Shown here piece by piece: positions 1 through 24,643 of a DNA stretch of 64,000 nt. The DNA is from Hyperoplus lanceolatus (Eukaryota; Chordata; Actinopteri; Uranoscopiformes; Ammodytidae). A model generated the notes under the pieces. That model was not told where the DNA came from, did no database searches, and was given only the letters and a program-made list of their open reading frames with translations. The DNA lies in the NCBI GenBank assembly GCA_026929865.2, contig CM049407.1, positions 21,224,501 to 21,288,500 on the forward strand. The letters are read 5' to 3'. The position numbers and the translations under genes are program-made. The first letter of the stretch is position 1. Every line of letters starts with the position of its first letter.

Positions 1-3000
1 AAACTGCACTGTCATATGACTCAACCAGTGAACACCAGCTATGCTAAAACTATTCTAAGCATCACAAGGTAAAAACGTCTGCCTTTGCTCTTATCTACGG
101 CGCGATTTTGACAGAAAATGATTGCATCTACAATCCTTACGTGCTGAAACTGAAGAGGCTTGCGGTCACACCCCATCCAGTGATGTCAAACACATTATTT
201 ATCTTTGACAGCTACAGTGAAATGTAGGTTAACGTCTCTCGTCGGTGCACAGAAACCCTTATACAAGTCATTATTATTATTAAGTTACTGATGGTATCAA
301 AACCAACCAGTTTGCCATGACGCGTGGTGTTGTTCACTCCTATATTTTTTGAACTCATTATTAACAAGATAATAAAGAACTGTTATGTTCAAAGGGCGAC
401 ACAAATATATGTTTGAAATGGGAAAGAAGCACAAATGAAGAGAGAACACCTCAGGCTTTTCAGGTGTCCTTTTTGATGTGGAATATTCATTGTAACTCAT
501 TGTAGAAAACGTTTAATATTGGCAGAGTACAGTGAAATGAAATATACAAATGGTGCAACATTATATACCACAACACGCTACATGAGGAGGTGTGAGGTTC
601 AATTATGGTAGCAGGTGCTTTTACCTCCATTAAACTTTTAAAAGGAAACCTACACACGCTTTCAAAGAAATACAATGTTATATTTCCTCTGTTAACAGTG
701 GGTACATGCATCTTCCAACCTGTTCACATTATGCCTACAGTTTGGTCTTAAACTTGAACTTCAGTGTCCTGACATATGTCATGGGTTCAGGTTGCTGGTT
801 AAAAGCAGTAAAGGGCATGGGTGTAACTAGACTCTGGTGTTTTTGAACTGTTAACCTTGCGAGGTTAATATATCCAAAGAATGCAGGCTGATATGTGAGG
901 TTTCCTTTTACACCTCGCGGAGTCAAGACGTGTTCGTTAAAGCTGCATGAAAAGGACTTTTGACACGCCTAAAGTTGCGCATTACAAATTGACATTTTCA
1001 TGCCATATAAATTAAATTATCAGTCGTTTTGTATTGATTATATAGAAAACTGGATTTTCTCGTTTCTCGTCAACATCCACTCAGACATTTTGTTTCTATA
1101 TTAACATTACAGAATGTACTTTTTTGGAGTTAAGAGGTTTCCGTCTCGTGCTGTAACATCGTTATGAACAGTAGTTTGGCTGTAAGTTTAGACGCTAATG
1201 AAGTTATGTTTCGGCTTCAGTATTATAGTTTGAACACTTGCTGCGCCACAGTAAGTCTCTGAGGAATTCAGATCTTCCATTTGATTATTGGTAGATATAT
1301 TTGCTTGAATAACTACAAAGTGACCAAAATGTTTATTTCAGTTTATTCTTCAGAGTAAAGTTTGTATTGACTGAGTTCCATATGCCATATTTATAACCAA
1401 CAGCTACATGTAGGAAATATGTACCTGTATATTTGGTATAAATCTATCCTAGCCTTCTCAGAGGTGACACAGTCTTAGTGAGCAAGTGGTCTGGCCTGTG
1501 ATTCTTAACTGTATTGGTGCTTAAAGACCAGTTGTATGCAGTTTGCGCGGGCTATCAGAGTAGAGGAAGAAGAGTTGAATGGAGTTGCATTAATTCCTAT
1601 AATGACATCCCCCCATTTCGGTATTAGAATTTACTAATTTCATTATAAAAGGACATAACTGACTTTTAGTTGAACAGAGACTTATAATGTTTTCAGTCGG
1701 TAATTACTCAGTTGTACCACATCACTCTTAATGTTCCATTAACATTTTCCCCCTCTTGACATCTCCTTTTAATTAAAAGTGATGGAAAAGGCAATAACCA
1801 GTAGTTTCCCCTGAGGCTTCTTGTGTACTGTACATCATTCAGTGAGCATGTGGAATGAAGACAAGACCACAAAAGTAAAACACTGACGACTGCCTGAATC
1901 CACATTACTCACCAAGTGTGATGATACTTTGCTTGTATTTGATATTATCACAGAAAATGTACAGTGAGGGACGAAAGTAGTGTGTAGTTTTCCTCAGGAA
2001 AAAATGACTTTGTTTTTGTGACTTTTTGATGATGTATGTTCTGTTAACCATATAGGGTAACGAAAATATTGAAAGGTAGAAATAAAGACTATATTATGTA
2101 ACTAAATGCAGTTGTTTTTGTTTCGTTGTTTGGTTTAACATAGAGGTGCCTGCTCCATGTTGGAAAAGCTTTTCTTATACAGACGTAAAGGAGATGGCTC
2201 TGCCAAACTCTCTTTTCCATGCTGGGTTATCAAAAAGAGGTTTCAGCTTCAGACATTTTTCTAGGTCAGGGAAGCTCCCCCTGTGCACAAACACTTCTTT
2301 GGTGATGAAGTACTGTACCCAGGTAGTAACTGAGGATTGTTAATGCACTTTACATTGTATTATTAATGGTTATCCAGCAAAACCCATTCAAGTAAAAATA
2401 AAAAAGTACAGATATTCTTTACAGATGAATGGAGGTTACTGTATTTTATTTGGCGCAGCTCCCCGAAGAACATCCCTGCTTACGTCACGTTAACACAAGC
2501 AACACAGTATTCATTCTCAGCAAAATGCCCACTTTCAGGATGTTGTAATCAGTTTTGTCTGTTTTCACAGGACTTGGCGTTTCTTTGGTGGAGTCAAGGA
2601 GGCGGTGGGCAGGCGGTCCGCGCTAGTTTTAATTTTTTTCCTCCAAGAGAGTGTTCAGACGAGGCCAGTGCGGATGGGACTTTTAAGATTTGAGAAAGGG
2701 CCTGGTTGGGAAAGGGAGTGAGTATGGACAACCTCTCCGACTTCGGTGGCCCCTGTCCATCCAGGGATTGGGAGTGAGTATCATTACATGTTTCTGTGAT
2801 CATAATTCTGCTCCATATACAGAACTTTATAACTACACAATCTATATTGTGCAAATATTTATTCGACATTTCAAAATTACTCATCATAAAAAAGATGCTG
2901 CATTACCACAAGTAAACAGTGAAAAGAAACCCGAGCTTGGATATGTTGTTTGCATGTAAATGTAGTTAAACATACATTGGAGACTGGATAAGTCCAGATA

Positions 3001-4463
3001 TAACATGACGTGTGTAATTAAGTATTCCCCATGGAATAATTGGGCTTTTTTCCTGTTATGGGTCGTAGTAGCCCTTAATCGGTAATGGTCAATAATTGGT
3101 TAATCAATAAAAGTGCAAAATTCAAAATGTATTAATTTCCTTGTTTTAATGTTTTTGTAAACAATTAAATGTGGCTGTTTTGAAGTATAGTGTTTAAAAG
3201 AAGACTACTTACTGTAAATCTTTTGTTAAACTCATCTCTTCCCTCTTTCAATTTAATTGTACATCTGTCATCCTGAACAATGCCACTGGCATGTCTTGGC
3301 TATCTGATAATTCAGAAAAGATGTTAAAAAAAACAGGGTACACAGGGTAAAAAAGCTTTTGCAATTTCTTTTCCTTAAACGAAGTCAGCCCTTGGTTATC
3401 CAGCGACCTTTTCCATTATGCTTCTATTGTCGGTATATAATACCCCAAGGCACAAAAAAGAGGACATATTAAATAAGCATGAGTGTAGAAAAGTTGTCTG
3501 CTAATTAATTTAGTAAATGTAAGCTTCTAACAATTGAACAAATCTGCATCATGCACTTTGAAGACTAATGCTACACTCTTTATCTTTCCCTCTTTTTCTT
3601 CTCAACACAATATGTGAATGGATGCACAGATAGAGAGAGTAATATCTTTTTTCTTTTTTTTAAGTATCAGATTTACGCAGAAGAAATCTGGGGGGCTGTA
3701 GTGCATATGCAGCCAGTAGCAGTAACTTGTTACTGGCTATTATCAGGGTAAAGTCTTATTTGGGTGAGGCGGTTAAAATATACCTTGTTGCTTTATGAAT
3801 GACTAATCTAATCTATCACGGAACCAATCAAAGTCCTTGCGTGCCACTCTGTCCCCAGAGAGTAAATATCCACTGGTAAAAAAAAGATAACACTGGCTGT
3901 GCTGACTGCAAAGACCTAAAATACCTTTATGGAGTAGGACGTTCTCCTGCCACAGTGACCCATTAAGAATGAGAGAAAAAAAAGGAACTTGAATTGGGTT
4001 ACAAGGAGAGAGAGCATACAGATGTGGCCAGTGGGATCTCACGTTGCCTCTTCTAACCTCCTGAATTTGTCTGACTGACTGAAGCCAACAGCTGAATTTG
4101 CTCCTTTACCACAATATTCAGAAGACATTTCAAAAGTTACAGTCAGAAATACAAAACTGTTAATCACAAAATTAAACGATGGCTGAACTCCAACTAGCTG
4201 CTTCAGTTTTAGAGTTATGTTGTTTATGCTGGCTCACACTGTCACTGCCACTGCCATGGTTTACTGGGACCCTACAACACAAGTCTTTATTTATGTTGTT
4301 AGTAATTCCTGGGCTTTTCCTACTACGACAAGTGTGCTATGGAAAAGGCCTGTTATCAAAGGGACAACAATGAATCATGCCAATGTTTGAATATAGCCAT
4401 GTCTGATGAGGCTGTTAAATAATCAAAGGAACTACTTTTCCCTTGTCCCCCTCTGTTTTCCAG
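1..4463. other. Upstream DNA without a confident gene
   Basis: No open frame here shows a recognisable protein family or coherent splice structure. The stretch is AT-rich with short stop-bounded frames only. It should contain the promoter, the 5' noncoding exons and probably the initiator-codon exon of the CLOCK/NPAS2-type gene that follows, because the first exon I can place for that gene has no in-frame ATG. I could not identify that upstream exon. Confidence 0.5.
2560..2780 (+). promoter_or_regulatory. Possible promoter or 5' noncoding exon of the CLOCK/NPAS2-type gene
   Basis: This is the most GC-rich patch in the first 4.4 kb, with CpG-containing runs near 2600-2625 and 2735-2750. Two good 5' splice-site strings (gtgagta) occur at about 2718 and 2773. 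The combination would fit an untranslated first exon about 1.7 kb upstream of the first placed coding exon. There is no transcript evidence, and this is a weak call. Confidence 0.2.
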
Positions 4464-14968
<10,505 letters not shown>

Positions 14969-16548
14969 CTCCATGGACAGCGTTAGAGCGCTGAGAACTC
15001 CCACTATGTTGTCGCCGTGTAGGAGGCAGCACGTTGTGGCTTTTGGAAGTCAAACTTGACGCCAAATTACAAAGTGGAAAATGCTCGCGATTGGAAAATT
15101 GCTTCTAGTGACTTTACTTTTTGATGTGAAGCTGCCCTTTCAGAAGGAGCCATTTTGTACATTACTGGAGTGAAAACCACAATCAGAGGCGACACCGGCC
15201 CGCCGTCACCTCTGAGGTTTTGTGCATTCTCGTCAATCATTGAAATTGATGAAAGAAGTGGATTATCAAAGCTCTCAAACACCACTTTCACACGTTTACA
15301 TGTGGAAGTTTTTCCATCTTACAAAGATAGTTTCCTTCTACGTGTCTGCTTGCACTTTGGTACCACCCCCCTACCCCAAAGTAGAATATTTATTTTTGCC
15401 CGGGGATTTATACTCTTTTTGACTAACTTATAATGGCTTAATAGTGGTATTATTTTACAGACCTACAGCCCGACACCCCTTCCACAGTGACAAGAAGTCA
15501 TCCTGGTCAGATTGATTTTCGTTCCAGTTAAAATGGTTCATTTTATGAAGGGATTAAGGTGCATGGGAACCCTACGTCAAAGTGTGTTTCAGTTGGCAAA
15601 CATCACAACGTTGCTACTATTTTGTCCACAATACAGTGATTTGCTACAGGTATGTTCATGTTCAAGTCACAACACGGCGTTTAATATGAAACACGCAATG
15701 GTCAGATGACCATTATATCTAAAATCAGGTTTTGTAAGAATAGAGGTAAAACACTGCAAAATTATTAGAAAAAGGTCTATCTAGATTTTTAAAGCCTCAA
15801 TCTGTGACTAGGCTACGAGACGGGGGAGAGGGAGAAATATGTGCCTTTAACCATGGTGCGTCCATGATGGGTCTGAGGGTTTTGTCTGATTACGGCTTTA
15901 AAAATCCAGCTCAGGTCCATTTGGAATACAAAGCTATATTTTCATAGGTCATAATTAATTATTTTCTGCATCAGATTTACACAAAGGACATATAGATTTG
16001 TAATGGATATATTGGATGATTTTTGCAACCTTCACATAAACAAACTATTTTTGAAATCTTTCTGTAATGATAGTAACCAAGATTAATTTAACCATTGAAT
16101 GAAACCCCATTGAAATAATTTCTTGTTTATTTATTAAATATATATTTAAATAAAAAAAGATATACGTATATAGGAGGAATACACTAGTTTTATAGTCATG
16201 TAACTTGTTATTGATTTTATTTGCTCATTTAGACATCAAAAGGTCAACACTGGTCTTGATGTCACCCCACCAGGTTTAATGGTTTTCCGCATAATATTAT
16301 TTGGCTCACTGTAGTTCTCCAGACCACAATACAACAAACTGCTGCAGAACTATAAGCTTGGTGATTTGAATATCAGTTAGAAATGATTTGGGAGAGATTT
16401 TTCCTGCTACCTGGAAACAGTATTACCCAGTTCGGCTGTGACCGCTATTTTGTATTCTTTTGTTTTACCGTCGTAGGCTTCAATCATGACCAAGTGAACA
16501 CAACCTTGCTTCCTGCTATGAATGTGATCCAACCGGGAAAACAAAGAT

Positions 16549-16554
16549 AATAAA
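16549..16554 (+). terminator. Polyadenylation signal candidate (proximal)
   Basis: AATAAA followed by AT-rich sequence, about 1.6 kb after the stop codon of the CLOCK/NPAS2-type gene. Confidence 0.4.
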
Positions 16555-19101
16555 GATATTGCTTTCAAAACATAATCAACTCCACTGGCTTAGTGTGTAA
16601 AACATCGAAACATTATTTTAAGCATCAAACTTTGAAGTTTTAAGCATCAAACTTTCAAGTTGTCTGAGGAGTCGGTATTTCAAGATTTTACATTCTTATT
16701 TCATAATGTGCTGTTTTTTTTGTGAGACAATCTTCGGGGTCCATCTTAGTTTTTGAGGGAAATTGTTTTATGTTTGGTTGGAAAATTCTTGCTGCGATAC
16801 ATACAACTGCCAATCAGCTATAGTCACTACACTCCTTTCTTAAAAAGTCATTTGACTATGACCATATTTATAAGCTAACATAATTTTGCATTCTACCGTC
16901 TTGAGAGACAGTGTTGTCAGATGAATAGTAGCATGACATTGGGCGTGTATTGGTGGGGCTGGATTTGCAGTCAAGCGACGTCCAGGAATTGAAACTCTGA
17001 AAGCACTTATACCTACTTCTCTCTTGTTTCTGTACGAAAACTGCCAGTCTGACCTATCAATTAAAAACAAATTTAACTTTAAATTTGTTCCTGGGTCACA
17101 AAGTTGTTTTAGATAGCTAAGCAGGAAAAACAAGTCAAGTCAAGTGTGTCCTGAAATTCTCACTGTGGAACTTGTGCTACACTTTATAAAAAAGCCTCAC
17201 TTCATGCTCACTATGACAGTTTGGTCTCAGCCATCTCAGCAGTACACGTTCATGTTAGCTATGGCATGAACCCTTTTAAGACTGGTGCTGTTCATATTGG
17301 ACTCAACTGTTTGAACGTTTTCAATGTGTATGTTCAGTGCCGTTTTACACTTTCCTATGTGCAATGTCAATTTGAAAAAAAGAATGTTAATTTATATTAT
17401 TTTAAATGTTTCAGAAAAGATGTATGTATATAGAGGTGTATAATAAGCCACTGTATCATGTAAATTATATGGAAGTATTTTTTTAATGACATTGTCCTAA
17501 CATTCCTTCAGCCCTTGATATCAGCAGTATCTTTCTTTTTTAGGGTACACGATGTGTCCAGTGAAGAAGAGAACAATTATAATGATTTCACAGGACTTTG
17601 TCTGAATGGGAACGTTATGCAATTTGTTAGTTTTTCCGTAAAAAACAACTCTGGAGTAAAGGGTCATGGGTTGACTTCATCATCTAAAAAGATTAAATGA
17701 AGAATCGAAATCCTGTCGGAAAGAATTTCAGGCACTTTATAGAGTTCACATCAGGGCACAGGAACAGCTGTCCAGCTGTGTGGTTGCTGCTAGTAATAAT
17801 AGCTTTAGAAAGTAATCCAGCCAAAGCTGACTGAAGTTGACATGCAAAAAGTCATGGGTTTTAGTTTTTTTTTAGCTTCTATGAAAAAGTGCAATTGTAC
17901 ATCATCATCAGAATATGTCTTTTAGAGGGCTGGGTGAAGTCTGTCTCCCTTTATGTATTTCTGAGCATCCAGTGGTATAGCAACAGTAAAGTGACTGCCC
18001 ATAAGCTCAGCTCAGCCAGCTACTCAGAGGTGCCATAGGTGACCACATTCTTATTTTGGTTCATTACTAAGTTTTATTTTAACTACTGCAACAAAAAAAA
18101 GAAGTGTTTTGGAAAATTGCAACTTTGCAGAAAGCCAACCTTTCAGTCAAGCGCATTGAAATTGACCCTTTAGGATGTTTACCATCTCAACACATCATTC
18201 ATAAAAGGTTTCAGTCCATGTTTGTCCACAAAGCATCTGTTATCATACTCGTGTTACTGACTTTTAAAGAAGTATCTAGGGAAATTCAGCTCACTAAATG
18301 AAATTGTGAGTGAACTGTGTTGATATAGTTCACATGCTCCAGTTATGAGTTTAGCCCCAAATTATTTTGCTTTGGGCAAATTACCTGTATTTCTGCCAGC
18401 TGTTTGGATGTGTGTATTGTTTCACAGTAATCACTGTAAATTATCCATCTGCTCAGTCGGCACTGAGTTAAAATGCTCTCCCCAACAGTACCTGCCGCAC
18501 CTCCTCCTCCCTCATCTTTTAAAATGCTATCTTCGTCTTTTCATTGTTGGTCACTGTTTCTTAAGGCATGTGATTTCAATCACGTTTAACTTGAACTTTT
18601 CTGATTTGTGAAATAATGAGTGACACCTTAAATGTGAGAGTGGGCAGTCAGATCAATGCTTTCTCTGTAAGATTTGCCAGGACAGGACATGAACAAAACA
18701 GATCTGGTTAGCGGTCATATCTGCAGTTTCAGTGCAGAAACAAACGCTGAATATATTGTATAATAGAATGTAAAAAGTTTAAAGTAAATAGTTGTTTATT
18801 TTATGTCACATAGATTACATATGTATGTTACATGATTTTAAAATTAAAGTAATTTTGTAACAGATAATGAAGTGTCTTATTAGAGGAGGCAAGGCTTTTT
18901 TGTGTTGAAGTTGGTGTTGCACAGTCAATTGTATGGCTTGTTTTTGTTCTGTATTTACCATCAAAATAAGCTTTAAAAATATCGGTAATATTGTTTTAAA
19001 AGAAATTAACAAATTAAGTTTACATTCGAGAATATCTTGATAATAATTATGTTATATTGAGTCTATTTATAAATCAACCTGGACATTGTGAAATATTTGA
19101 A

Positions 19102-19107
19102 AATAAA
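19102..19107 (+). terminator. Polyadenylation signal candidate (distal)
   Basis: AATAAA in a strongly AT-rich stretch about 4.1 kb after the stop. A further AATAAA lies near 19288. Use of either would give a very long 3' UTR. Confidence 0.3.
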
Positions 19108-19562
19108 TATTTTTAAACATATGTATTGTTATTCTGAGCAAACTGTTTACATGGAAAATTATTGATGTATAAGACTGTTTCTAAACTGTGTATTTCTTAG
19201 AGCAAAAAAACGTATTTTCACATCATGAAGCTAGGTGAGAATTTGTCTATGAAAAAAAGAGTAAAAAAAAAAAAGGTTTGAATTTGAAATAAATATTGTG
19301 AAACAGTTCTTTCATGCTCGTCTGACACAAAACTCTCCCTTTATTCTAAGCCACTAACTTAAAACCTTGTTTGTTGATAGCTCATTGATCAGATTTTTGT
19401 TTTAACATTACATGACAGAGCGGAGGGGAGCCCATATGAGCCACTGTCACACATCGCTGAGGTTTGATTTTCAATTCACAGTGATTAATTTCAAAGCAGC
19501 AATCCTAGAATACCATTCCTTTTTCTAAATGACACGTACACAGAACGATTTGTAGTGTACAG

Positions 19563-19568
19563 TTTATT
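19563..19568 (-). terminator. RADX polyadenylation signal candidate
   Basis: TTTATT on the plus strand (AATAAA on the minus strand), about 370 bases past the RADX stop codon. It is the nearest canonical signal in the right orientation. Confidence 0.45.
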
Positions 19569-19934
19569 TGTAGCCTGAGCAACATCTGTCAGTCACAGTA
19601 AAATACACAGCAGAATTCTGATGGTGATAAAATATGCAATTTCAGTATTTCAAAAATAAAATGTGTCTCTCTTCAAAAGATTAAAGCATTATTTACAAGG
19701 TATGTGACATTAACTGTACATGTGTTATCAAATAATTAACAAGTATCAATTTGAGGTTTGGTTGAAGGGCATTGCTCTTTTTCTATCCAAAATAACTTTC
19801 TCATTACATGATCGGGTGCTATATACAGTACATCCAAGTTATTATTATTATTTTTATGGTATGCAGATAATGATTACAAAACCTGAAGACTTCAGTGAAG
19901 GCTCTTTTGTACCTCCTAGTTGAAACAAACCTCA

Positions 19935-22900
19935 CTAGGTCACTCTGTACACCTTGTTGATCAGGACTTCCACCTTATCTCCACCCAGATGACAAAGGTC
20001 CAAAATACACACAACATGCGTGTCCTCCAACTCCCTGGCAGTCAGTAAGATCTCCTCTGCAAGACAAACATTTCAGAATTATTACAATTTGATTCTATTT
20101 ATTATTATATTTTATATGTATTGACTGTTTGCTGAATGGTTTTGGGTCATCCCCTCCACAAATGTGGTGGTTACCTGGCTCGGGAATTGTGGCTTGGCTG
20201 TGGTTGGCAGTGTCACTGAGAGGGCAAAGGAAGCCTGATGAAAGGCAGGTAAGCATCGTGTTGCCATGGGGATCCTGACGAAGCCCCACAGCCCTGGGCT
20301 CATCTGAGCTCACAACAGGAAAGTACGCAGCATCAACGGCTATCTGCTTGTTTATACCTGTCAAAAAGATAATGTCACAACTCACAATAAGACAACGCCA
20401 TGTTTAACTACACAACTTGTAGTAAATGGAATGGACGGCATTGAATTGAAAATAGTAATGAGGTAGACTTATCGTAATATCACCTTGTCAGATGAATTGT
20501 GGAATTTTCTAAACAGGAGTCAGACCTATGACTGTACAACTTGGTGTCCTCTTTTAGCAGGTGAACGAATAATTGATATAAGTAAGGGTCATATAATAAA
20601 TCTACAAAAGGTCAGTTAGCTCGGTGTAACTGAATAAGACAGCAATCTCTTTTCAACTTGAGAGAGCTACAGTAGACCAAGGACTAAATTCTCTGAATAA
20701 ATGAGACTAAATGTTACGCAGGAAAGGAGGCTGTTTTGTCACACTGGTTGGACAACAGACAGAAATGTATTTTTCTTGTGAGTCACATATCAGCATGATT
20801 CTTAAAATGACAATTCACCTAATATTGTTACTTGGTAGTATCCTGGAGAAGCCAGAGGTGTGATGGTGTCTGTGGTTTGCTCTGGTGTCCACCGTGTTGG
20901 CTGAAGGTTACTTCTCTGGAGGAGGACGTCTTTGTCCTCAATGGTGAACCTCCGAGAGCAGCTCTCTTGGTACAGACCACCGTGACACAAATGTTCGGTG
21001 ACTTCTTGTCGTTGCTTTAGCCAAGTGCTGCTTTCCCAGGATAATGCATCAGGGTCTAGCGGAAAAACAAACACATTAGTGTATCAGAAAACAAAAGGGT
21101 ACGCCGCATTTAAACTGTAGCTCCTATAATGCACCTTGATCTTGATGCTCCACATCCTGAGCCTCCTCGGTATCAGAGTCACCCTCTTCTTCCTCCTCTG
21201 GCTGCTCTTGTTCTTCCTCTCTATGTGTAAGACCAGCCCTCCTGCAGAAGCACGGATACATGAGCTCAGAATGCTTCAAATAGGTTTATGATCAAAACTA
21301 CCTGCACAGTTTACTCTACCTTTTTGCTGCTGCGCTACGAAGATTTAAGGGAGACTGCACGGTTCTGGAAAACATGTTGATACATGAGTTACATTAAAGA
21401 GGACCTATTATGCTACTTTTCTGGTCTTAATTTCTTGTTTTACACTGCTATAGAGCAACCTGACACGAATCACATCACAAAAAACTATGTAGATTTTCGG
21501 GAAGCTCTCTCTTATTTTGGCGATCCATCACATCCTGTCAACACTTGAGTGTGTGTGCTTCGGCTCCCTCCGCCTGTGCTTCGGCCATCTCCGCTCCCCT
21601 CCCCCCCCTCCTGCAAACCCCACTCCGTTGTGATTGGTTACCTTCCTTCCGGAACACTTTCAGTGGCGGGAAGCGCGAGCATGGACCTATAAGGGCGCGA
21701 GGCAGACGCGAACAGGGAAGTGACAGCATTACCACACATGGAAACATCCGCGTGGAGACGTCACAAAGTTTTATGCGACGTCACAAATTATGAAAGGGTA
21801 GACCGCTTTGAAGACGTGACTTCTCGACTGGCTAGAATAGTGACTGGCTAGAATAGTGTTTAGTGCTCTGCACAGACACCCCAGACGGTCAGCAGGGAAT
21901 ATGTCGAAATGCATGTAAGTCATTATTTGATAATTTAGTATGGTTAAGCATGACTATGAATCATCATAACAACGTTTATAGGTCATAAAAGTCAAAAAGC
22001 ATCATAGGTCCTCTTTAAATGAATGAATTTAATTCAGGCTTTACACTCCGCTAGTTGAAATGTCCTCCTAAATAGCTACAAATGTAAAGTAAAATAAATT
22101 ATTCGATATCACCCTCACAAATCCAAAAATTAGGATTCATACCTATTTGGAAATCTCCTTTTCCTCCTGATCGCAAGAGGAGGTGTTGAATTCGTAGCCG
22201 ACGTCTGCTCAGCTGTTGCGGGATGACTGTGTGAGTCTGGTACAGCTTCAGTAGAAACATCTGGCGCCTGCACGAAAACCAGTTGACTTATTTTACAGTT
22301 TTAGGGTTACGGTACTACTTTTGAAAAGTTGCTTTGAAATAATGGCCATCTATTACGTCTTTGTCTTCTGTTCCTGTAGACTGTGTGGTCTTTGGGTGTT
22401 TCATGTAGCGCACTGCTGTGATCTCTCCTTGAATTGCAAGTGTTTTATGTTCCCGATATTGCAGGGTCTCTAACTCCCTCTTCAGGTCAGCTGCAGCAAC
22501 CAGAGGAGCTTGAGCTGAAGATGGAGCATAAAAGGTTTTTAAAATAACTTTCATATCCTGAAAATATAAAAATACAAGCTAGACGTTTGCTTTTTTTGGA
22601 GGCAATGACTGCAATTAGTGCATTCCAAAATTTAACTGTAGCACATGAGAAGCCATTAAACAAAATTGTTTTTCCTCCTCACCTGAGGTATCTGACATTG
22701 AATGGGTGCATATTTGTGGGGGGTGAGGGAAGCAATAGTGACCCCCGACAGCAGTTTTCTGGAGGACAACGTTGTCCTTTAGAGTTTTAGTCCACTGGAT
22801 AAAACTCTTCACCTTGGGGTCACTCACATAGGGTTGACCTTTGTGGTAGCCTATTGATGGAAGCAATTGACATGCAGTTTAGTTCTACCTGCAGTGACTT

Positions 22901-24579
22901 ACAGTGTACCAAAATACATGTATTAGGTTTCAGGTAGGTTTTGTTACAGCTGTGCTTACCTGTGATAAAGGTCTCCGTCTCGAAGCTGCTTGTGAGGTAT
23001 GGCAACGAGTCTTTCACTTGACAAACTCTCATCTGAGTGCACACCAGGTAGGTCACTGTGGAGGAGACAATGGCAGATTCAACAGAGTAAGTGGAAATGC
23101 TTACAGGTTTCGAGAGCAAAGCTATCAGACAGGAGCGGATCCTGTTGACTTACTTGGGCATATACGACTGAAGATTTCTGGTTGAGAAGAGGAAAAAACC
23201 TCAAGGATAAAGGGGTGGCCAGAGGTTCCATCCACTGCATGGATCCAGCGATACGTCCAGTATTTTTCTGGACCTGAAAAAAAAAAAATCACCAATAACT
23301 AAATACAATTTTAAGAGCAGATTTATGTACGCTTAAAAACTTCCAGTTCACAGATAAGACATTCTTACACTTCTTACCCTTATTCCCTTTACTCTTCAGT
23401 CTTTCAACACGACCAACAAATGTTACCAAACCAATAACATCACATGCAGAATTGTTGGATAATTTTTCCAACTCCGACCTGTAAGATAAATATATAACAT
23501 GCTGTATAAACAGAATAATGATAATGAATACAGTACGTCTTTGGTATCTGAATAAAGCAAAACAAAGTAAACAAAAAAATTGCACAGCATGCAAACCTCA
23601 GGTCTTAGACTAAGATAAACAAATGGTAAACTTTATATCAATAAATGCACATGTCTTACCTAGTGGTGAACTGGTAGGTAACCTCAGGCAGCCCCCACTG
23701 AGGCATTACACTCTTAGGTGAGACCACAGTGATGAGTGAAGCTGGCTTGCGAGGGTTCAGGCAGATTTCTGGCAGACATACATGTGAAGAACAATGGAAA
23801 GTTTCAGTTTCAGTACACACGGGATAACCTGTGGTTTACCAGTGCTTTCAAATCAGGATTAAATTACAACAATATTTTTAGAATTTGTGCAACTTTTTCA
23901 TAAAAACAAACTTAAACACAAAACGTTTGGACTAAACTTCAAAAAGCAAGACTTGTGTAGGCAGTTCTGTACATACCTACAGAGTCAAAGGTCTTCATTC
24001 TGTGATGGTCCATTTGCGGATGAGAGCGGTTTGAATAACTCTGCTTCATGGTGTATTCTTTGAGATACAACACTGTGCCTACATTCAGTCTTTGGTAAAA
24101 CTCTGGACAAAGTTCGTTCCAAAGCACAAGGGACATTGTCCCACTCTGGTCGGCAACTTCAAAGTAGGTCTGACAATTGATGAGATTAAAAACAGGTAGA
24201 AAAATAAGAAATTTGAAAGTGAGATCCTGTTCCATTCTTGGTACTGAGGCGCCAAACTCTTACATTCAAACTCACCTGGTAGGGGTAATCTATTTTGAGC
24301 CCAAACTTCCCATAATACCGTAATCTGGATTTGTGTATGATCTTCACTAGTAGAGGGAGAGGTTTCCATGTGTTTCTAAAGGATGACTCCAGACTACGAA
24401 GAAGAGTAATCTTGGACACTGTTGAAAAGACCACATTGCAGACAACATACCATCATAATTTCACTGCAATTACGTTGCTAAAGGCCATGCACACATTAAT
24501 ATAAAACAAATAATGTAAAGGAAAATAATTGTATTTTTCACCCCAGTAAATCTAAGCTAAGTACACAGATAGATATAGA

Positions 24580-24643
<64 letters not shown>

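Larger units (their letters stand above)
14969..19560 (+). other. 3' UTR and flank of the CLOCK/NPAS2-type gene
   Basis: After the stop at 14966-14968 there is no further coding similarity. The sequence is AU-rich with many TTTTA and ATTTA runs. Canonical AATAAA signals are at 16549 and 19102, so the 3' UTR could end near 16.57 kb or run to about 19.3 kb. The RADX 3' end approaches from the other side. Confidence 0.5.

Noticed and set aside
1708-1905. Minus-strand 65-residue frame with a hydrophobic, signal-peptide-like start
   Set aside because: No family similarity, no splice continuation and no Kozak or promoter context; likely chance.
21538-21793. Overlapping frames on both strands in a CpG-rich patch
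   Set aside because: They lie inside the TTAA-flanked MITE and share no protein similarity; the GC content alone keeps them open.
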